NCBI GenBank assembly: GCA_942486035.1
Contig: CALNXK010000025.1
Span: 2,247,501 to 2,311,500 of the forward strand
DNA from: Porites lobata
Taxonomy: Eukaryota; Cnidaria; Anthozoa; Scleractinia; Poritidae
Reading direction: 5' to 3'
Length of the DNA stretch: 64,000 nt
Every line of letters begins with the position of its first letter. The first letter of the stretch is position 1. Shown here piece after piece: positions 36,401-51,358 of this stretch. The position numbers and the translations under genes are program-made. The notes beneath the pieces are model-generated. The model was not told where the DNA came from, did not search any database, and saw only the letters and a list, made by a program, of their open reading frames with translations.

Positions 36401-39400
36401 CTCTTTTCACGTGGTGGAACATTTTACTTCATACTCAGAAGAGTCAGCTCTGTTTCTAAAACAGATTGCTACTGTGAGTAACCCGAAACCTTTCAAAACC
36501 CTGACCCATTATTACCCTTGGCCTGGAAACCAAGTTAAGGCAATCATGGAGTCATTACTGCTTTACAAGAGATTTCAGTTTAGTGTCTGACCTGACTTGG
36601 CGACAATTGAGAGTTTTCCTCGGTGAACGGATGGGATGACATCTCAACTTGTACTCCGTTGACTGTGTGTGTTCTGAGAGTCACTTCTCTAGCAACTACC
36701 AAGAAAGAAATGTAATTTTTATTGCCTTTTGCTAAAAGGGGTTGTGTCATTGTTGGCTAGTTCATTTTGCTTATAATCCCAATTACATGTACTTTTTAGC
36801 TACGAAACTTAAGGAATCATTAGTGAATGAAAAAATCACAGCCTCCTGTCATACTAGTATGTCTCCCATGGCATTATATTAAAACGTTACGAACACCAAA
36901 AGAGAACTTTGGAAAACTGATAGGCTAACAAGTTCAAAAACCGTAAATACAATCCGTTTAAATCTTCTTCAAGTTTGTCCATCCGCACATCCGTTTCGAT
37001 TTTTAGTATCATTTAATCCCTTCTTCTAACTTTTTGAGCAGTTATTTTATATTTCACTCAATTTAGTGGAAAATTTCCACTGTTTGAATGTTGATAAATT
37101 TCGTGACACAACTCCTTCTACTCATCCAAAATTACTTATTTCCTACAAATGCGTTTTCCTTATCACTTAAACTTTCTAGATACCTGTTACACAATCTTTA
37201 TTACCAGGACCTCTAAACCTTTATAAAGGGTAGCAAGAAACGTAAACGACTTTGCGTAGACATTCTTGGCTGAATGATCAAATGCGATGTTGATTTTCGA
37301 AACTCTAATACTAGTTACCGAGAGTGGCTTTGAATAAAGTACATTTTAACCTCCACGCTGATCACAAAATTGACATGCTCTTGTGTGACTTCAAGAGACA
37401 TAAATTCAGGATCTGAAAAACAGGGTTTTATTCATACTTATCCCTTTCTTAAGGTCGCTATTGTTCTTGCATCGCACTGCAAGGCATCTTACTGACGTGT
37501 TTTACCTTTTAACAGCAGTTTAATTTCAGTTTGTGAATTACAAGAATATTTCTAGAACTCTAAACTTGTTTACTTGTATCTTAAGTCACGTCTTCCTTAA
37601 TTCACGTTTCTACCGTCCTTGCAAAAGGTGTGATTACCTTCTGATGACTCAAACTTGACTCTTGCTGAATTTCCAGTTATTTCCAATTCTTCCACTGGCC
37701 CTCCACCTGAACGCCTCGTGTTTTCCAAATAGTTCCACAGGCCATCTTTAGTTGTATTATCGGAGAGTCCACGGATGAAAACAACACTACCCTGAGGGTG
37801 AATCTATGGGTGACAGAAAAAGTAGACGCAATACGCAGTTACGAACATTCGTTAAGCCCCCAGCTAAATTGTCTACCTCACTCGAGTAAGATGAATTAAT
37901 TTTATTGCACCTCAATAGTCCAAACTCAACCGGGAAAGACCTTACCGCTAATTAAAATTCATGTATAGGTTAGTAAGTTTCCTCGTGAGCATGAAGTAAC
38001 AAGGGAAGAGACCCTGAAGTTCAGTTCTATACCTTTTAGCCCACCCCTGTTTTCTCCATTAGGCACGAGTTACGGCGAAAATTGGAAAATCATACAGTGT
38101 TCTTTGAATTTATGTACGTGACTTTGTGGTCACGTTATCGCATAACAGAAGTGTCGTATCGTAATCAACAGATGATTTACTTCTCTTGACTTTTGATGGT
38201 AGGCCCTCTTTACTTAAACCTTAACTTATAAGGTTTTAAAAAATGTGCGACCTTTATAATCTTCCACGTGTTAAAGTCAAAAGTCCCGGAAATCATACTT
38301 ATCACCTTTTCCGCGGCCCCAAAAAGTCTGTTTTAATTGTCGTTACCTCTATTAAACGATCACTTTGTCAATATGTACCAAGCTATGTTAGTGAAATATA
38401 TAGACTGCATGGCGTGTAGTGGTTGTTAGCTCAGACTGAGGTAGACTGAGGTAGAAATTTACACTTATAAGGTTAATTTGTTGTGTGATGGATATTTTGC
38501 TTAGTTGCCATCTTCAGTTTCTTTAGTGATTAACCTTTAGGATTGTCAAAGCTATTTAAGCGGTCAGTTAGCTATTCGCCAAGAGTGACCGTTAAACATA
38601 CAGGTTTGATTGTAGCGTACCGCACCCTTCCACAAAATTATACCAAAACATAAAAAAGAACAACGAAACAACAAAAAAGGAAAAAAAGAAAAACGAATAG
38701 CCATAGCCATTTCCAAGGACGAGAGCAAAAAAGAGGAATGAAGGGGGAGGAGGAGAGGAGGACAGGAAACCTCTTCTCCCATCACCCTTCTTCCATTTGT
38801 GTTTGTTTTTGCTCTCGCTCCAACTTTCCCTTAATAGTTCGACTGGAACAGCTTGCCGCGCCGGTTCATGTAATTAGTGAAGTGACTAACTTCCATAGTC
38901 ACAATCCAGATGCTTCTTTATGTTGTCAAAAGGAAAATACACAGAAGCTGCGTATTGAGAGTTTTCAATAACCTGGTCCATCTATACCCTTAACACCGAT
39001 CCTTTAGGATCTTTAGGGGCAATTATGAAGTCTCTACAACTGCTTTCACAAGAGATTCCTCCTTAATGACTGACCTGATTTGACTGTGATTCAGAGTCTT
39101 CTGTGAACGGATTGCATGACACCTCAACTAGTGCTCCGTTAACACGATGTGTTCGAAGTGTTACATTTCTAGCATCTGCCAAATGAACAGTGCCATCGTT
39201 ACTTATCTCTTTAATATAGTTTACCTGATACCTGTGTACCTTTTCTTGCTGAAACTCATTAATTAAACCATTACAACTATACAAAAAAAGAAGGTTCAAG
39301 CCTTTTACAGAAGCTTTGTTAGTCTCAGCACACAAGCTTAAAATGTTAGTTGTGTAGCAGGAAAGGTAACCAACTTTATTTTGCGTAGATGATTCTCCGC

Positions 39401-42400
39401 TAAATGATCAAATGTGTTGTACACTATAAGAACTGCTTCTCATCAATAAAATTGCGTTTTGAACAAAACGAGGATTTTGTTTGTTTGTTTTGTTTTTTAT
39501 GAACTTTTAACGTCTTAATTTTCTTAGGAAGACCCTCCACGCTGATCACGAAATTGAAAGGCTCATGCTGTGTGAAGTCATGAGACATATATTCAGGAAC
39601 TAAAAAACAGGATTTTATTCATACTTTTCCCTTTGTTAAGTTCTCCGGTGTTGTTGCATCTCGCTACTGGCATGTTTTACCTTTAAAAAGCAGTTTCAGT
39701 TTGTGAATTAGACTGAGAAATATTTCTAGAACTCCAAACTTGTTTTCTGGTATCTAAAGTCACGTGTTCCTTAATTTGCGTTTCTACCGTCCCTGCAAAA
39801 TATGTACTTACCTTCTGATGACTCAAACTTGACTCGAGCTGACTTTCCAGTGATTTTTAATTCCTCCACTGGCCCTCCACCTGAACGCCTCGTGTTTTCC
39901 AAATAGTTCAACAGGCCATCTTCCGTTGTATCCTCGGAGAGTCCACCAATGAAAACAACACTAGCCTGCGGTTGAATTTGGGTAACAGAGAAAAGATAAA
40001 GCCCTTAGCTAAAATGCCTACATCAAAATGCCTACGACTGCAAGTAAAATGGGTAATGGCGTCATTTCGTTGCTACTTGGGAGGTATTGACCGTGAAAAA
40101 CCCCACCGAGCCACCTTAACCGGTTAAGTTTTTCAATATGTACCAAACTTAATGTATACAAGAGCAGTAAATGGACTGCATACCGTTTATAAGTGTTTGT
40201 TTACTTCTTTTCTTTTGGGGTAAGAAGAGGTAGAAACAGTCTTTAAGTTTAATAGGTCTTGTGATGGATATTTTGCGTAGATACCATCTTCATTTTTGTG
40301 TGTGTTTTCTTCAGTGACCAACCTTAGGAATTGTTAAACTTCTATTAAGAAGTCAGTCAGCTATTAGCCAAGAGTTCCCGTTGAATACAAGTTTTTTTAG
40401 TGATTGTAGCGAAATTATTGGTTGAAAAAAAAAATAGAAAAAAAGAAAGAAAGAAAGAGAGAGAGAAAGAAAGAAAAACGAATAGCCATATAGCCTGCGT
40501 AGCAAGCGTTTCCGCGGGAGTTCGTCGAGAATGTTGGGACGAGAGCAAAAAAGAGGCCAGGAATGAAAAGGGAGGAGGAGATGGGGAGAAAAGGAAACCT
40601 CTTATCCCTTCCCCCTCCTCCTTTTTTCATTTTGTTTTGCTGTCGCTCCAACTTTGGCGCAATAACTCTATTGGAAACGCTTGCTACGCCTGCAAATGAA
40701 GCACAAGATCTAACGACAAGCAATGATAATAGTCTTATGATTTACCAGGCGCCTATGTCATGAGCTCCTGGATTAACTTTGTCACAATCCAGATGCCTCC
40801 TTTTTGCTGTTAAAAGGAAAATGAACAGAAGCTGCAAATGGCTATTAAACGATTCCATCTCAATGACTGACCTGACTTGAATTTGATTCAGAATTCTCTT
40901 CTGTGAACGGATGGCAGGACACTTCAACTTGTGCTCCGTTAATACTATGTTTTCTAAGTGTTACATTTCCAGCATCTGCCAAAAGCAAAATACCATTGTT
41001 ACCTATCTCTTGAATATATTGTACCTTTGTAAGTGTTTAGTTTTTGTCGCTAAAACTCAGTGACTAACCCAATATTAAGAGCTATTCTTAAAAACACCCC
41101 AGCCCTTTACTGAAGCTGGGCGGACGCATGACAAATGTAGTTTAATGCAAAGAAGTGCACCATCCTAAGAGTCTCATGATCGAAATCTCCAGTTGAATAC
41201 CAATACACCATCCACGGAGAACCCTTGCAAGCTGTAGATCACAGCAAATACCTTGGAATTGAACTACCCAGCGGTCTAAATTGGGATGTTCATTTTGCTG
41301 GTATTATAGGCAAAGCCAACAGATCTCTTGGCTTTATGAGACGAAACCTAAATTAGTGTCCAGAAGACGAAAAAGAGCAAGCCTATCTCGCTTTAGTTAG
41401 ACCACAGCTTGAGTATGGATGTTGTACATGGGACCAGCACATTCAAAAGCAAGATAAAGGACATTGAGAGTGAGCAGAGACGAGCGGCACGTTTTGTTGA
41501 GAATGAATATAGCACCTCCCCCGGAACTGTCATGATAATTCTGAATGATTTGAAATGGCCAACACTCGAGAAAAGAAGGAAAGTGACACGACTCACAACG
41601 ATGTTTAAAGTAGTTTCTAGTCTATCAGCTATACAAGTTCCACCGTATGTATTATTTAAAAGGCGAAAGGGCATTAGGAAATTCCACCCTAACTCATTCA
41701 TTCAAGTTGATGCTGAAAAAAAAACACAAATTCCAACACAGTTTTACTGCAAGTACAATCAGAGACTGGAACTAGTTACCAAATAGTGTCATTGAAAAGC
41801 AGTCAGAAGAGGCTTTCAAAAAGACCGTCATGTGCCATCTATAATTCGCGTTTCTGCCGCCCTTGGAAAAGATTTACCTACCTTCTGCTGACTCAAACTT
41901 GACCCGAGCTGAATTTCCAGTGATTTTTAATTCCTCTACTGGCCCTCCACCTGAACGCCTTGTGTTTTCCAAATAGTTACACAGGCCATCTTCAGTTGTA
42001 TCCTTGGGCAGTCCACGAATGAAAACAACACCAGCCTGAGTCTGAATTTGGGTAACAGAGAAAAATAAACGTAGTAAGTATATTCATTAAGGCCTCAGCT
42101 AAATTGCCCACCTCACTCGTGTAAGATGAATTTATCGCAACTCAAAAAAATTAATGCGTTTAAGTTCAATTAGTTGTGTGATGGATATTTGGCTTAGATA
42201 CCATCTTCATTTTCTTCGTTTTTTCTTCAGTGACCAAACCTAAGAATTGTCAAACCTGTATTAAGCGGTCAGTTGATCAGCTATTCGCCAAGAGTGGCCG
42301 TCAAATACAGGTTTGATTGTAGTGTCCCACACTCTTCCACAAAATTGTGTGAGAAAAAAAATAGAAGAAAGAAAGAAAAAAAACGAATAGCCTCATAGCC

Positions 42401-45400
42401 TGCGTTGCAAGCGTTTCCGCCGGAGTTCGTCAAGAATGTTGGGATGAGAGCAAAAAAGAGGCCAGGAATGAAAAGGGAGGAGATGGGGAGAAAAGAAAAC
42501 CTCTTATCCCCTACCCTCCCCCTTCTTTCATTTTGTTTTGCTGTCGCTTCAACTTTGGCGCAATAACTCGTTTGGAAACGCTTGCTACGCCGGCAAATAA
42601 AGCACAAGATCTAACGACAAGCAATGATTAACATAATAGTCTTATGATTCACCAGGAGCCTTTGTCATGAGCTCCTGGATTAACTTTGTCACAATCCAGA
42701 TGCCTCCTTTTGTTGTTAAAAAGAAAATGCACAGAAGCTGCAAACTGCTATCAAAAGAGATTCCACCTCAATGACTGACCTGACTTATCTGTGATTCAGA
42801 GTTCTCTTCTGTGAACGGATGGCATGACACTTCAACTTGTGCTCCGTTAATACTATGTGTTCTAAGTGTTACATTTCCAGCATCTGCCAAGAAAAAAATA
42901 CCATTGTTACCTATCTCTGGAATATATTGTACCTTGGTAAGGGTTTTCTTTTTCTTGCTGAAACTCAGTGACTAACCCATTATTAGGAGCTATTCTAAAA
43001 AACACCCCAGCCCTTTACTGAAGCTGTGCAGACGCATGGCAAATGTAGTTTAATGCAAGAAAGTCCACCATCCTAAGAGTCTCATGCTCAAAATCTCCAT
43101 TTGAGTACCAATACACCATCCACGGATAACCCTTGCAAGCTGTAGATCACAGCAAATACCTTGGAATTGAACTACTCAGTGGTCTAAATTGGGATGTTCA
43201 TTTTGCTGGTATTATAGGCAAAGCCAACAGATCTCTTGGCTTTATGAGACGAAACCTAAATTAGTGTCCAGAAGACGTAAAAAAGCAAGCCTATCTCGCT
43301 TTCGTTAGACCACAGCTTGAGTATGGATGTTGTACATGGGACCAGCACATTCAAAAACAGATAAAGGACACTGAGGGTGAGCAGAGACGAGCGGCACGTT
43401 TTGTTGAGAATGAATATAGCACCTCCCCCGGAACTGTCATGATAATTCTGAATGATTTGAAATGGCCAACACTCGAGAAAAGAAGGAAAGTGACACGACT
43501 CACAACGATGTTTAAAGTAGTTTCTAGTCTATCAGCTATACAAGTTCCACCGTATATATTATTTAAAAGGCGAAAGGGCATTAGGAAATTCCACCCTAAC
43601 TCATTCATTCAAGTTGATGCTGAAAAAAAAAAAAACAAATACCAACACAGTTTTACTGCAAGTACAATCAGAGACTGGAACTAGTTACCAAATAGTGTCA
43701 TTGAAAAGCAGTCAGAAGAGGCTTTCAAAAAGACCGTCATGTGCCATCTATAATTCGCGTTTCTGCCGCCCTTGGAAAAGATTTACCTACCTTCTGCTGA
43801 CTCAAACTTGACCCGAGCTGAATTTCCAGTGATTTTTAATTCCTCTACTGGCCCTCCACCTGAACGCCTTGTGTTTTCCAAATAGTTACACAGGCCATCT
43901 TCAGTTGTATCCTTGGGCAGTCCACGAATGAAAACAACACCAGCCTGAGTCTGAATTTGGGTAACAGAGAAAAATAAACGTAGTAAGTATATTCATTAAG
44001 GCCTCAGCTAAATTGCCTACCTCACTCGTGTAAGATGAATTTATCGCAACTCAAAAAAATTAATGCGTTTAAGTTCAATTAGTTGTGTGATGGATATTTG
44101 GCTTAGATACCATCTTCATTTTCTTCGTTTTTTCTTCAGTGACCAAACTTAAGAATTGTCAAACCTGTATTAAGCGGTCAGTTGATCAGCTATTCGCCAA
44201 GAGTGGCCGTCAAATACAGGTTTGATTGTAGTGTCCCACACTCTTCCACAAAATTGTGTGAGAAAAAATAGAAGAAAGAAAGAAAAAAAAACGAATAGCC
44301 TCATAGCCTGCGTTGCAAGCGTTTCCGCCGGAGTTCGTCAAGAATGTTGGGATGAGAGCAAAAAAGAGGCCAGGAATGAAAAGGGAGGAGATAGGGAGAA
44401 AAGAAAACCTCTTATCCCCTACCCTCCCCCTTCTTTCATTTTGTTTTGCTGTCGCTTCAACTTTGGCGCAATAACTCGTTTGGAAACGCTTGCTACGCCG
44501 GCAAATAAAGCACAAGATCTAACGACAAGCAATGATTAACATAATAGTCTTATGATTCGCCAGGAGCCTTTGTCATGAGCTCCTGGATTAACTTTGTCAC
44601 AATCCAGATGCCTCCTTTTGTTGTTAAAAAGAAAATGCACAGAAGCTGCAAACTGCTATCAAAAGAGATTCCATGCACCTCAATGACTGACCTGACTTAT
44701 CTGTGATTCAGAGTTCTCTTCTGTGAACGGATGGCAGGACACTTCAACTTGTGCTCCGTTAATACTATGTGTTCTAAGTGTTACATTTCCAGCATCTGCC
44801 AAAAGAAAAATACCATTGTTACCTATCTCAGGAATATATTGTACCTTGGTAAGGGTTTTCTTTTTCTTGCTGAAACTCAGTGACTAACCCATTATTAAGA
44901 GCTATTCTAAAAAACACCCCAGCCCTTTACTGAAGCTGTGCAGACGCATGGCAAATGTAGTTTAATGCAAGAAAGTCCACCATCCTAAGAGTCTCATGCT
45001 CAAAATCTCCATTTGAGTACCAATACACCATCCACGCATAACCCTTGCAAGCTGTAGATCACAGCAAATACCTTGGAGTTGAACTACTCAGTGGTCTAAA
45101 TTGGGATGTTCATTTTGCTGGTATTATAGGCAAAGCCAACAGATCTCTTGGCTTTATGAGACGAAACCTAAATTAGTGTCCAGAAGACGTAAAAAAGCAA
45201 GCCTATCTCGCTTTAGTTAGACCACATCTTGAGTATGGATGTTGTACATGGGACCAGCACATTCAAAAACAGATAAAGGACATTGAGAGTGTGCAGAGAC
45301 GAACGGCACGTTTTGTTAAGAATGAATACAGCACCACTTACGGAACTATCATGATAATTCTGACTCACAATGATGGTAAAGTAGTTTCTAGTCTATCAGC

Positions 45401-48400
45401 TATACAAGTTCCACCGTATATATTACTTAAAAGGCGGCAGGCATTAGGCAATTCCACTCTAAGACATTCATTCAGAGACTGGGACTCGTTACCAAATAGT
45501 GTCATTGTAAAGCAGTCAGAAGAGGCTTTCAAAAAGACCGTCATGTAACCTCTTTAATTCGCGTTTCTGCCGCCCTTGGAAAAGATTTACTTACCTTCTG
45601 CTGACTCAAACTTGACCCGAGCTGAATTTCCAGTGATTTTTAATTCCTCTACTGGCCCTCCACCTGAACGCCTTGTGTTTTCCAAATAGTTACACAGGCC
45701 ATCTTCAGTTGTATCCTTGGGCAGTCCACGAATGAAAACAACACCAGCCTGAGTCTGAATTTGGGTAACAGAGAAAAATAAACGTAGTAAGTATATTCAT
45801 TAAGGCCTCAGCTAAATTGCCTACCTCACTCGTGTAAGATGAGTTTATCGCAACTCAAAAAAATTAATGCGTTTAAGTTCAATTAGTTGTGTGATGGATA
45901 TTTGGCTTAGATACCATCTTCATTTTCTTCGTTTTTTCTTCAGTGACCAAACCTAAGAATTGTCAAACCTGTATTAAGCGGTCAGTTGATCAGCTATTCG
46001 CCAAGAGTGGCCGTCAAATACAGGTTTGATTGTAGTGTCCCACACTCTTCCACAAAATTGTGTGAGAAAAAATAGAAGAAAGAAAGAAAAAAAAACGAAT
46101 AGCCTCATAGCCTGCGTTGCAAGCGTTTCCGCCGGAGTTCGTCAAGAATGTTGGGATGAGAGCAAAAAAGAGGCCAGGAATGAAAAGGGAGGAGATGGGG
46201 AGAAAAGAAAACCTCTTATCCCCTACCCTCCCCCTTCTTTCATTTTGTTTTGCTGTCGCTTCAACTTTGGCGCAATAACTCGTTTGGAAACGCTTGCTAC
46301 GCCGGCAAATAAAGCACAAGATCTAACGACAAGCAATGATTAACATAATAGTCTTATGATTCACCAGGAGCCTTTGTCATGAGCTCCTGGATTAACTTTG
46401 TCACAATCCAGATGCCTCCTTTTGTTGTTAAAAAGAAAATGCACAGAAGCTGCAAACTGCTATCAAAAGAGATTCCATGCACCTCAATGACTGACCTGAC
46501 TTATCTGTGATTCAGAGTTCTCTTCTGTGAACGGATGGCATGACACTTCAACTTGTGCTCCGTTAATACTATGTGTTCTAAGTGTTACATTTCCAGCATC
46601 TGCCAAAAGAAAAATACCATTGTTACCTATCTCTGGAATATATTGTACCTTGGTAAGGGTTTTCTTTTTCTTGCTGAAACTCAGTGACTAACCCATTATT
46701 AAGAGCTATTCTAAAAAACACCCCAGCCCTTTACTGAAGCTGTGCAGACGCATGGCAAATGTAGTTTAATGCAAGAAAGTCCACCATCCTAAGAGTCTCA
46801 TGCTCAAAATCTCCATTTGAGTACCAATACACCATCCACGCATAACCCTTGCAAGCTGTAGATCACAGCAAATACCTTGGAGTTGAACTACTCAGTGGTC
46901 TAAATTGGGATGTTCATTTTGCTGGTATTATAGGCAAAGCCAACAGATCTCTTGGCTTTATGAGACGAAACCTAAATTAGTGTCCAGAAGACGTAAAAAA
47001 GCAAGCCTATCTCGCTTTAGTTAGACCACATCTTGAGTATGGATGTTGTACATGGGACCAGCACATTCAAAAACAGATAAAGGACATTGAGAGTGTGCAG
47101 AGACGAACGGCACGTTTTGTTAAGAATGAATACAGCACCACTTACGGAACTATCATGATAATTCTGAATGATTTGAAATGGCCAACATTCGAGAAAAGAG
47201 GGAAAGTGACACGACTCACAATGATGGTAAAGTAGTTTCTAGTCTATCAGCTATACAAGTTCCACCGTATATATTACTTAAAAGGCGGCAAACATTAGGC
47301 AATTCCACTCTAAGACATTCATTCAGAGACTGGAACTCGTTACCAAATAGTGTCATTGTAAAGCAGTCAGAAGAGTCTTTCAAAAAGACCGTCATGTAAC
47401 CTCTTTAATTCGCGTTTCTGCCGCCCTTGGAAAAGATTTACTTACCTTCTGCTGACTCAAACTTGACCCGAGCTGAATTTCCAGTGATTTTTAATTCCTC
47501 TACTGGCCCGCCACCTGAACGCCTCGTATTTTCCAAATAGTTACACAGGCCATCTTCAGTTGTATCCTCGGACAGTCCACGAATGAAAACAACACCAGCC
47601 TGAGTCTGAATTTGGGTAACAGAGAAAAATAAACGTAGTAAGTATATTCATTAAGGCCTCAGCTAAATTGCCTACCTTACTCGAGTAAGATGAATTTATT
47701 GCAACTCAAATTAATTAATTCGTTTAAGTTCAATTAGTTGTGTGATGGATATTTGGCTTAGATACCATCTTTATTTTCTTCGTTTTTTCTTCATTGACCA
47801 ACCTTAAGAATTGTCAAACTTGTATTAAGCGGTCAGTCAGCTATTCGCCAAGAGTGGCCGTCAAATACATGGTTTGATTGTAGCATCCCACACCCTTCCA
47901 CAAAATTGTTTTAAAAAAAAATAGAAGAAAGAAAGAGAGAAAAACGAATAGGCATAATTAGCCTGCGTTGCAACCGTTTCCGCGCGAGTTCGTCGAGAAT
48001 GTTGGGATGAGAGCAAAAGAGAGGCCAGGAATGAAAAGGGAGGAGATGGGGAGAAAAGGAAACCTCTTATCCCCTCCCCTCCCCCTTCTTTCATTTTGTT
48101 CTACTGTCGCTCCAACTTTGGCTCAATAACTCGATTGGAAACGCTTACTACGCCGGCTAATAAAGCACAAGACCTAATGACAAGCAATGATAAACATAAT
48201 AGTCTTATGATTCACCAGGAACCTTTGTCATGAGCTCTTGGATTTACTTTGTCACAATCGAGATGCTTCCTTTTGTTGTTAAAAGGAAAATGCACAGAAG
48301 CTACAAACTGCTATTACATGAGATTCCACTTCAATGACTGACCTGACTTGACTGTGATTCAGAGTTCTCTTCTGTGAACGGATGGCATGACACCTCAACT

Positions 48401-51169
48401 TGTTCTCCGTTAATACTATGTGTTTTTAGTGTTACATTTCTAGCATCTGCCAAAAGAAAAATACCATTGTTACATATCTCTATAATATATTGTACCTTTG
48501 TAAGTGTTTACTTTTTGTTGCTGAAACTCATTGACTAACTCGTTATAGCTGTTCTAGAAAAGATCCCAGCCCTTTACTGAAGCTTTGTTGGTCTCAGTAA
48601 AAAGCGTAAAATGGTAGATGTAAGTGAAATTGTGCGCAAATTGTTTTGAATGTTGAGTTTTTCAAGCTTTTCACTTTGCGTTACCCATAAAACTTACTCG
48701 GCGCTATGTAACGGAAAATCGTATTGATCTTGACAAACAGGGAAAAAGCAACAAAAATGTTTTTATAAAGAAATAAGGGTGAAGCAAAATCTCCTTGGTA
48801 ATTGTCCCGACGAGTATGAACAAACAAAATACGGGAGGCGGTACATGTACCTTTTTCAGGGTTGGCTCAGATATTTTAAAGAAATTAAAGGTAAGGATCG
48901 TCACTGACCTCGGGGACACCTAAATACCCCTGAGAAACAAGCTTTTTAGATAGTCTCTCCATAACCTGTCCCTTGAGGCCATAAATTCAGACCAGAAATG
49001 TGGACATGGTGAGATGAGTAAGGGAAGGATGAACAGAAAGCAAGATAAAACAAACAAACAAACAAAATATAAAACGGATTTTAAACTTGACATGGTTTTG
49101 GGGTTTTAATCTCGTTAATCGGTCAATTCAGAATATAGAGCCGATGCTGAGCCACTTTACACACCATCTCAGCCATGGTTATAGGTGAGAAATGTCAGAC
49201 GTTGTAACCCATGTTGACAATGCTTTTAATTAATTACATTACTCTAATTTCTATTCTCTTTTGGGAAACTGGCATCCATATCTGTCGGTTTGCGTTCGCT
49301 GCAAACGTGATTCCAAGCCCTTCTAACACAGCAAATTGTGTAATTACCTTCTGATGATTCAAACTTGACTCGTGCTGAATTTCCAGTGATTTCCAGTTCT
49401 TTCACAGGCCCGCCACCTGAACGCCTTGTGTTTTCTAAATAGTTTCTAAGACTATCCTCAGTTGTATTCTTGGAAAGTCCACGGATAAAAACGACGCTAG
49501 ACTGGAAGAGAAATCGGTTAAAAAAAAAAAATTGGACCAGAAATGTAAAATAGTAATCGTCAGAACCAATAGTCTCAACAACATGTTTATTGCACACCAA
49601 ACATGTCAATTTATTAGTTGAAATAGAAAACTGGGAACAAGCCTCATTTCCTCAGTCCTCACTTTCAAGACCAAGGACAAAAGTTTAGGTGCTAACTTGC
49701 TTAAAGATCATTTTGCATTGTCGCCTTTGTGTGTCCGAACTTCCTTTCATTCCGGCTTTCCGCCTTCAAAACCTTAGTTTTTTTTTTGCTGTAATGTTAT
49801 TACAATGTTTTACAATGTAATTGCCTCCATCCAACTTGATTTGTCGTTTTTTTTGGGCGCGATCAGTTTGTCAAAAAAAAGAAGAAAAAATGAATAATAC
49901 TTTTATTTTCACCGATATTTCGGCTGGATTAATTACAGGCCATTTCCGAGATCCACAAATTCTCACTTTCAAAACTTAGGCTAAGTGCAAAACCTTTCAT
50001 GTCAAAACGAGTTTTATTTTCTTGAGAATTTAAAAAAACCATTTTGATATCAATGGCTCCGCTCTTAGCCTCGCTTTGAAACAAATGCTTGGGGCAACGC
50101 GGAAATGGCCTATTTCAGGTATTTTGATACAGTTTTTCGGAGGCCATACCGATAATTTCAATCGCCTTAAAAGTGATTTTATCCTCTTCCGATGGCTATG
50201 AAATTTCCACCAGTGATTGACTATGGTTTGACGTTTGTCAAAATGCCATTTTAAGTAAAATCAATATCACTATGACAACAATAAAATCAATTAAAGTCGA
50301 AATCCGACAGATCTACATAAAAACGCTAAAGGTCAAAAACAGGTTAGTTTGCAGGAAGATCGCAAGAAAGAAACTACACCAAAATTTCCAAGAAGCAAAA
50401 TGTGATATTAAGCAGCATTTCTGACTCAGTGGATCAATCTTAATGAAAGTTTCAGTCATAATTATATACATCGTGAAGATTATGTGATGAGGTTGAAAAA
50501 AAATTCTGTCGAGCCGTTCTAGAGAAATATAGAAAAACGCTAAAAGTCAAATTTAGACTAAGTTGCACTTAGACAGGGGGTGCGAAAACAGGTTAGTTGA
50601 AAATATGAGGTTTAAAATATACTAAAGCTTTGAATTCAAACATACAGAATTTTTTTACTTCTCACGAAGGTTATTTGCTGAACACTACACTTTAAGTTCC
50701 TAGTGTCGGATTTTTAGTAGCAGGTCTATCGCGCAAAATTCGGTTTTTATTGATTTTAAATTTTTTTGTTTATTGTTGCCATAGTGATATCGATTTGACT
50801 TAAAACTAGATTTTGACAAACTTTAATCCAAAGTCCGTCAGTGGTGAAATTCGGACAAGGATAAAATCATTTTTAAGGAGATTGAAAAATAACGGTATGG
50901 TCTCCGGAAAAACTGTATCGAAACACTTTCAGCATTATACGCTTATAGCTGTCGCATTTGCCCGTTGGAATTTTTCATTGTTTTTACCGCCCAAAACAAT
51001 TAAAAATTCCAGTGCACGATGAGTCGGCCATACGCAGACAATGCAAACATAGGAGACTGGTTATGAAAGGCGGCAAACGTCAAAGATAAAAACAACCGTG
51101 CAGCAGTTTATGTTGGAAGTTCCATGACAAATTATTGTGACTTAATAAATTAATGCGACATTTCACTGG

Positions 51170-51202
<33 letters not shown>

Positions 51203-51295
51203 GCATTTTTCGTCATTAGCATACGACTTAACTCATAGAAGATGGCCGTATATTTGAACTAAATGCAGAAGTTAAAAGAGCTGATTAAGTTGAGA

Positions 51296-51326
<31 letters not shown>

Positions 51327-51327
51327 A

Positions 51328-51358
<31 letters not shown>

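Noticed and set aside
40400..40723. Open frames on both strands in the array introns (also near 42.3, 44.3, 46.1 and 47.9 kb)
   Set aside because: They lie in copies of one inverted-repeat MITE and were multiplied by unit duplication; no protein family is visible.
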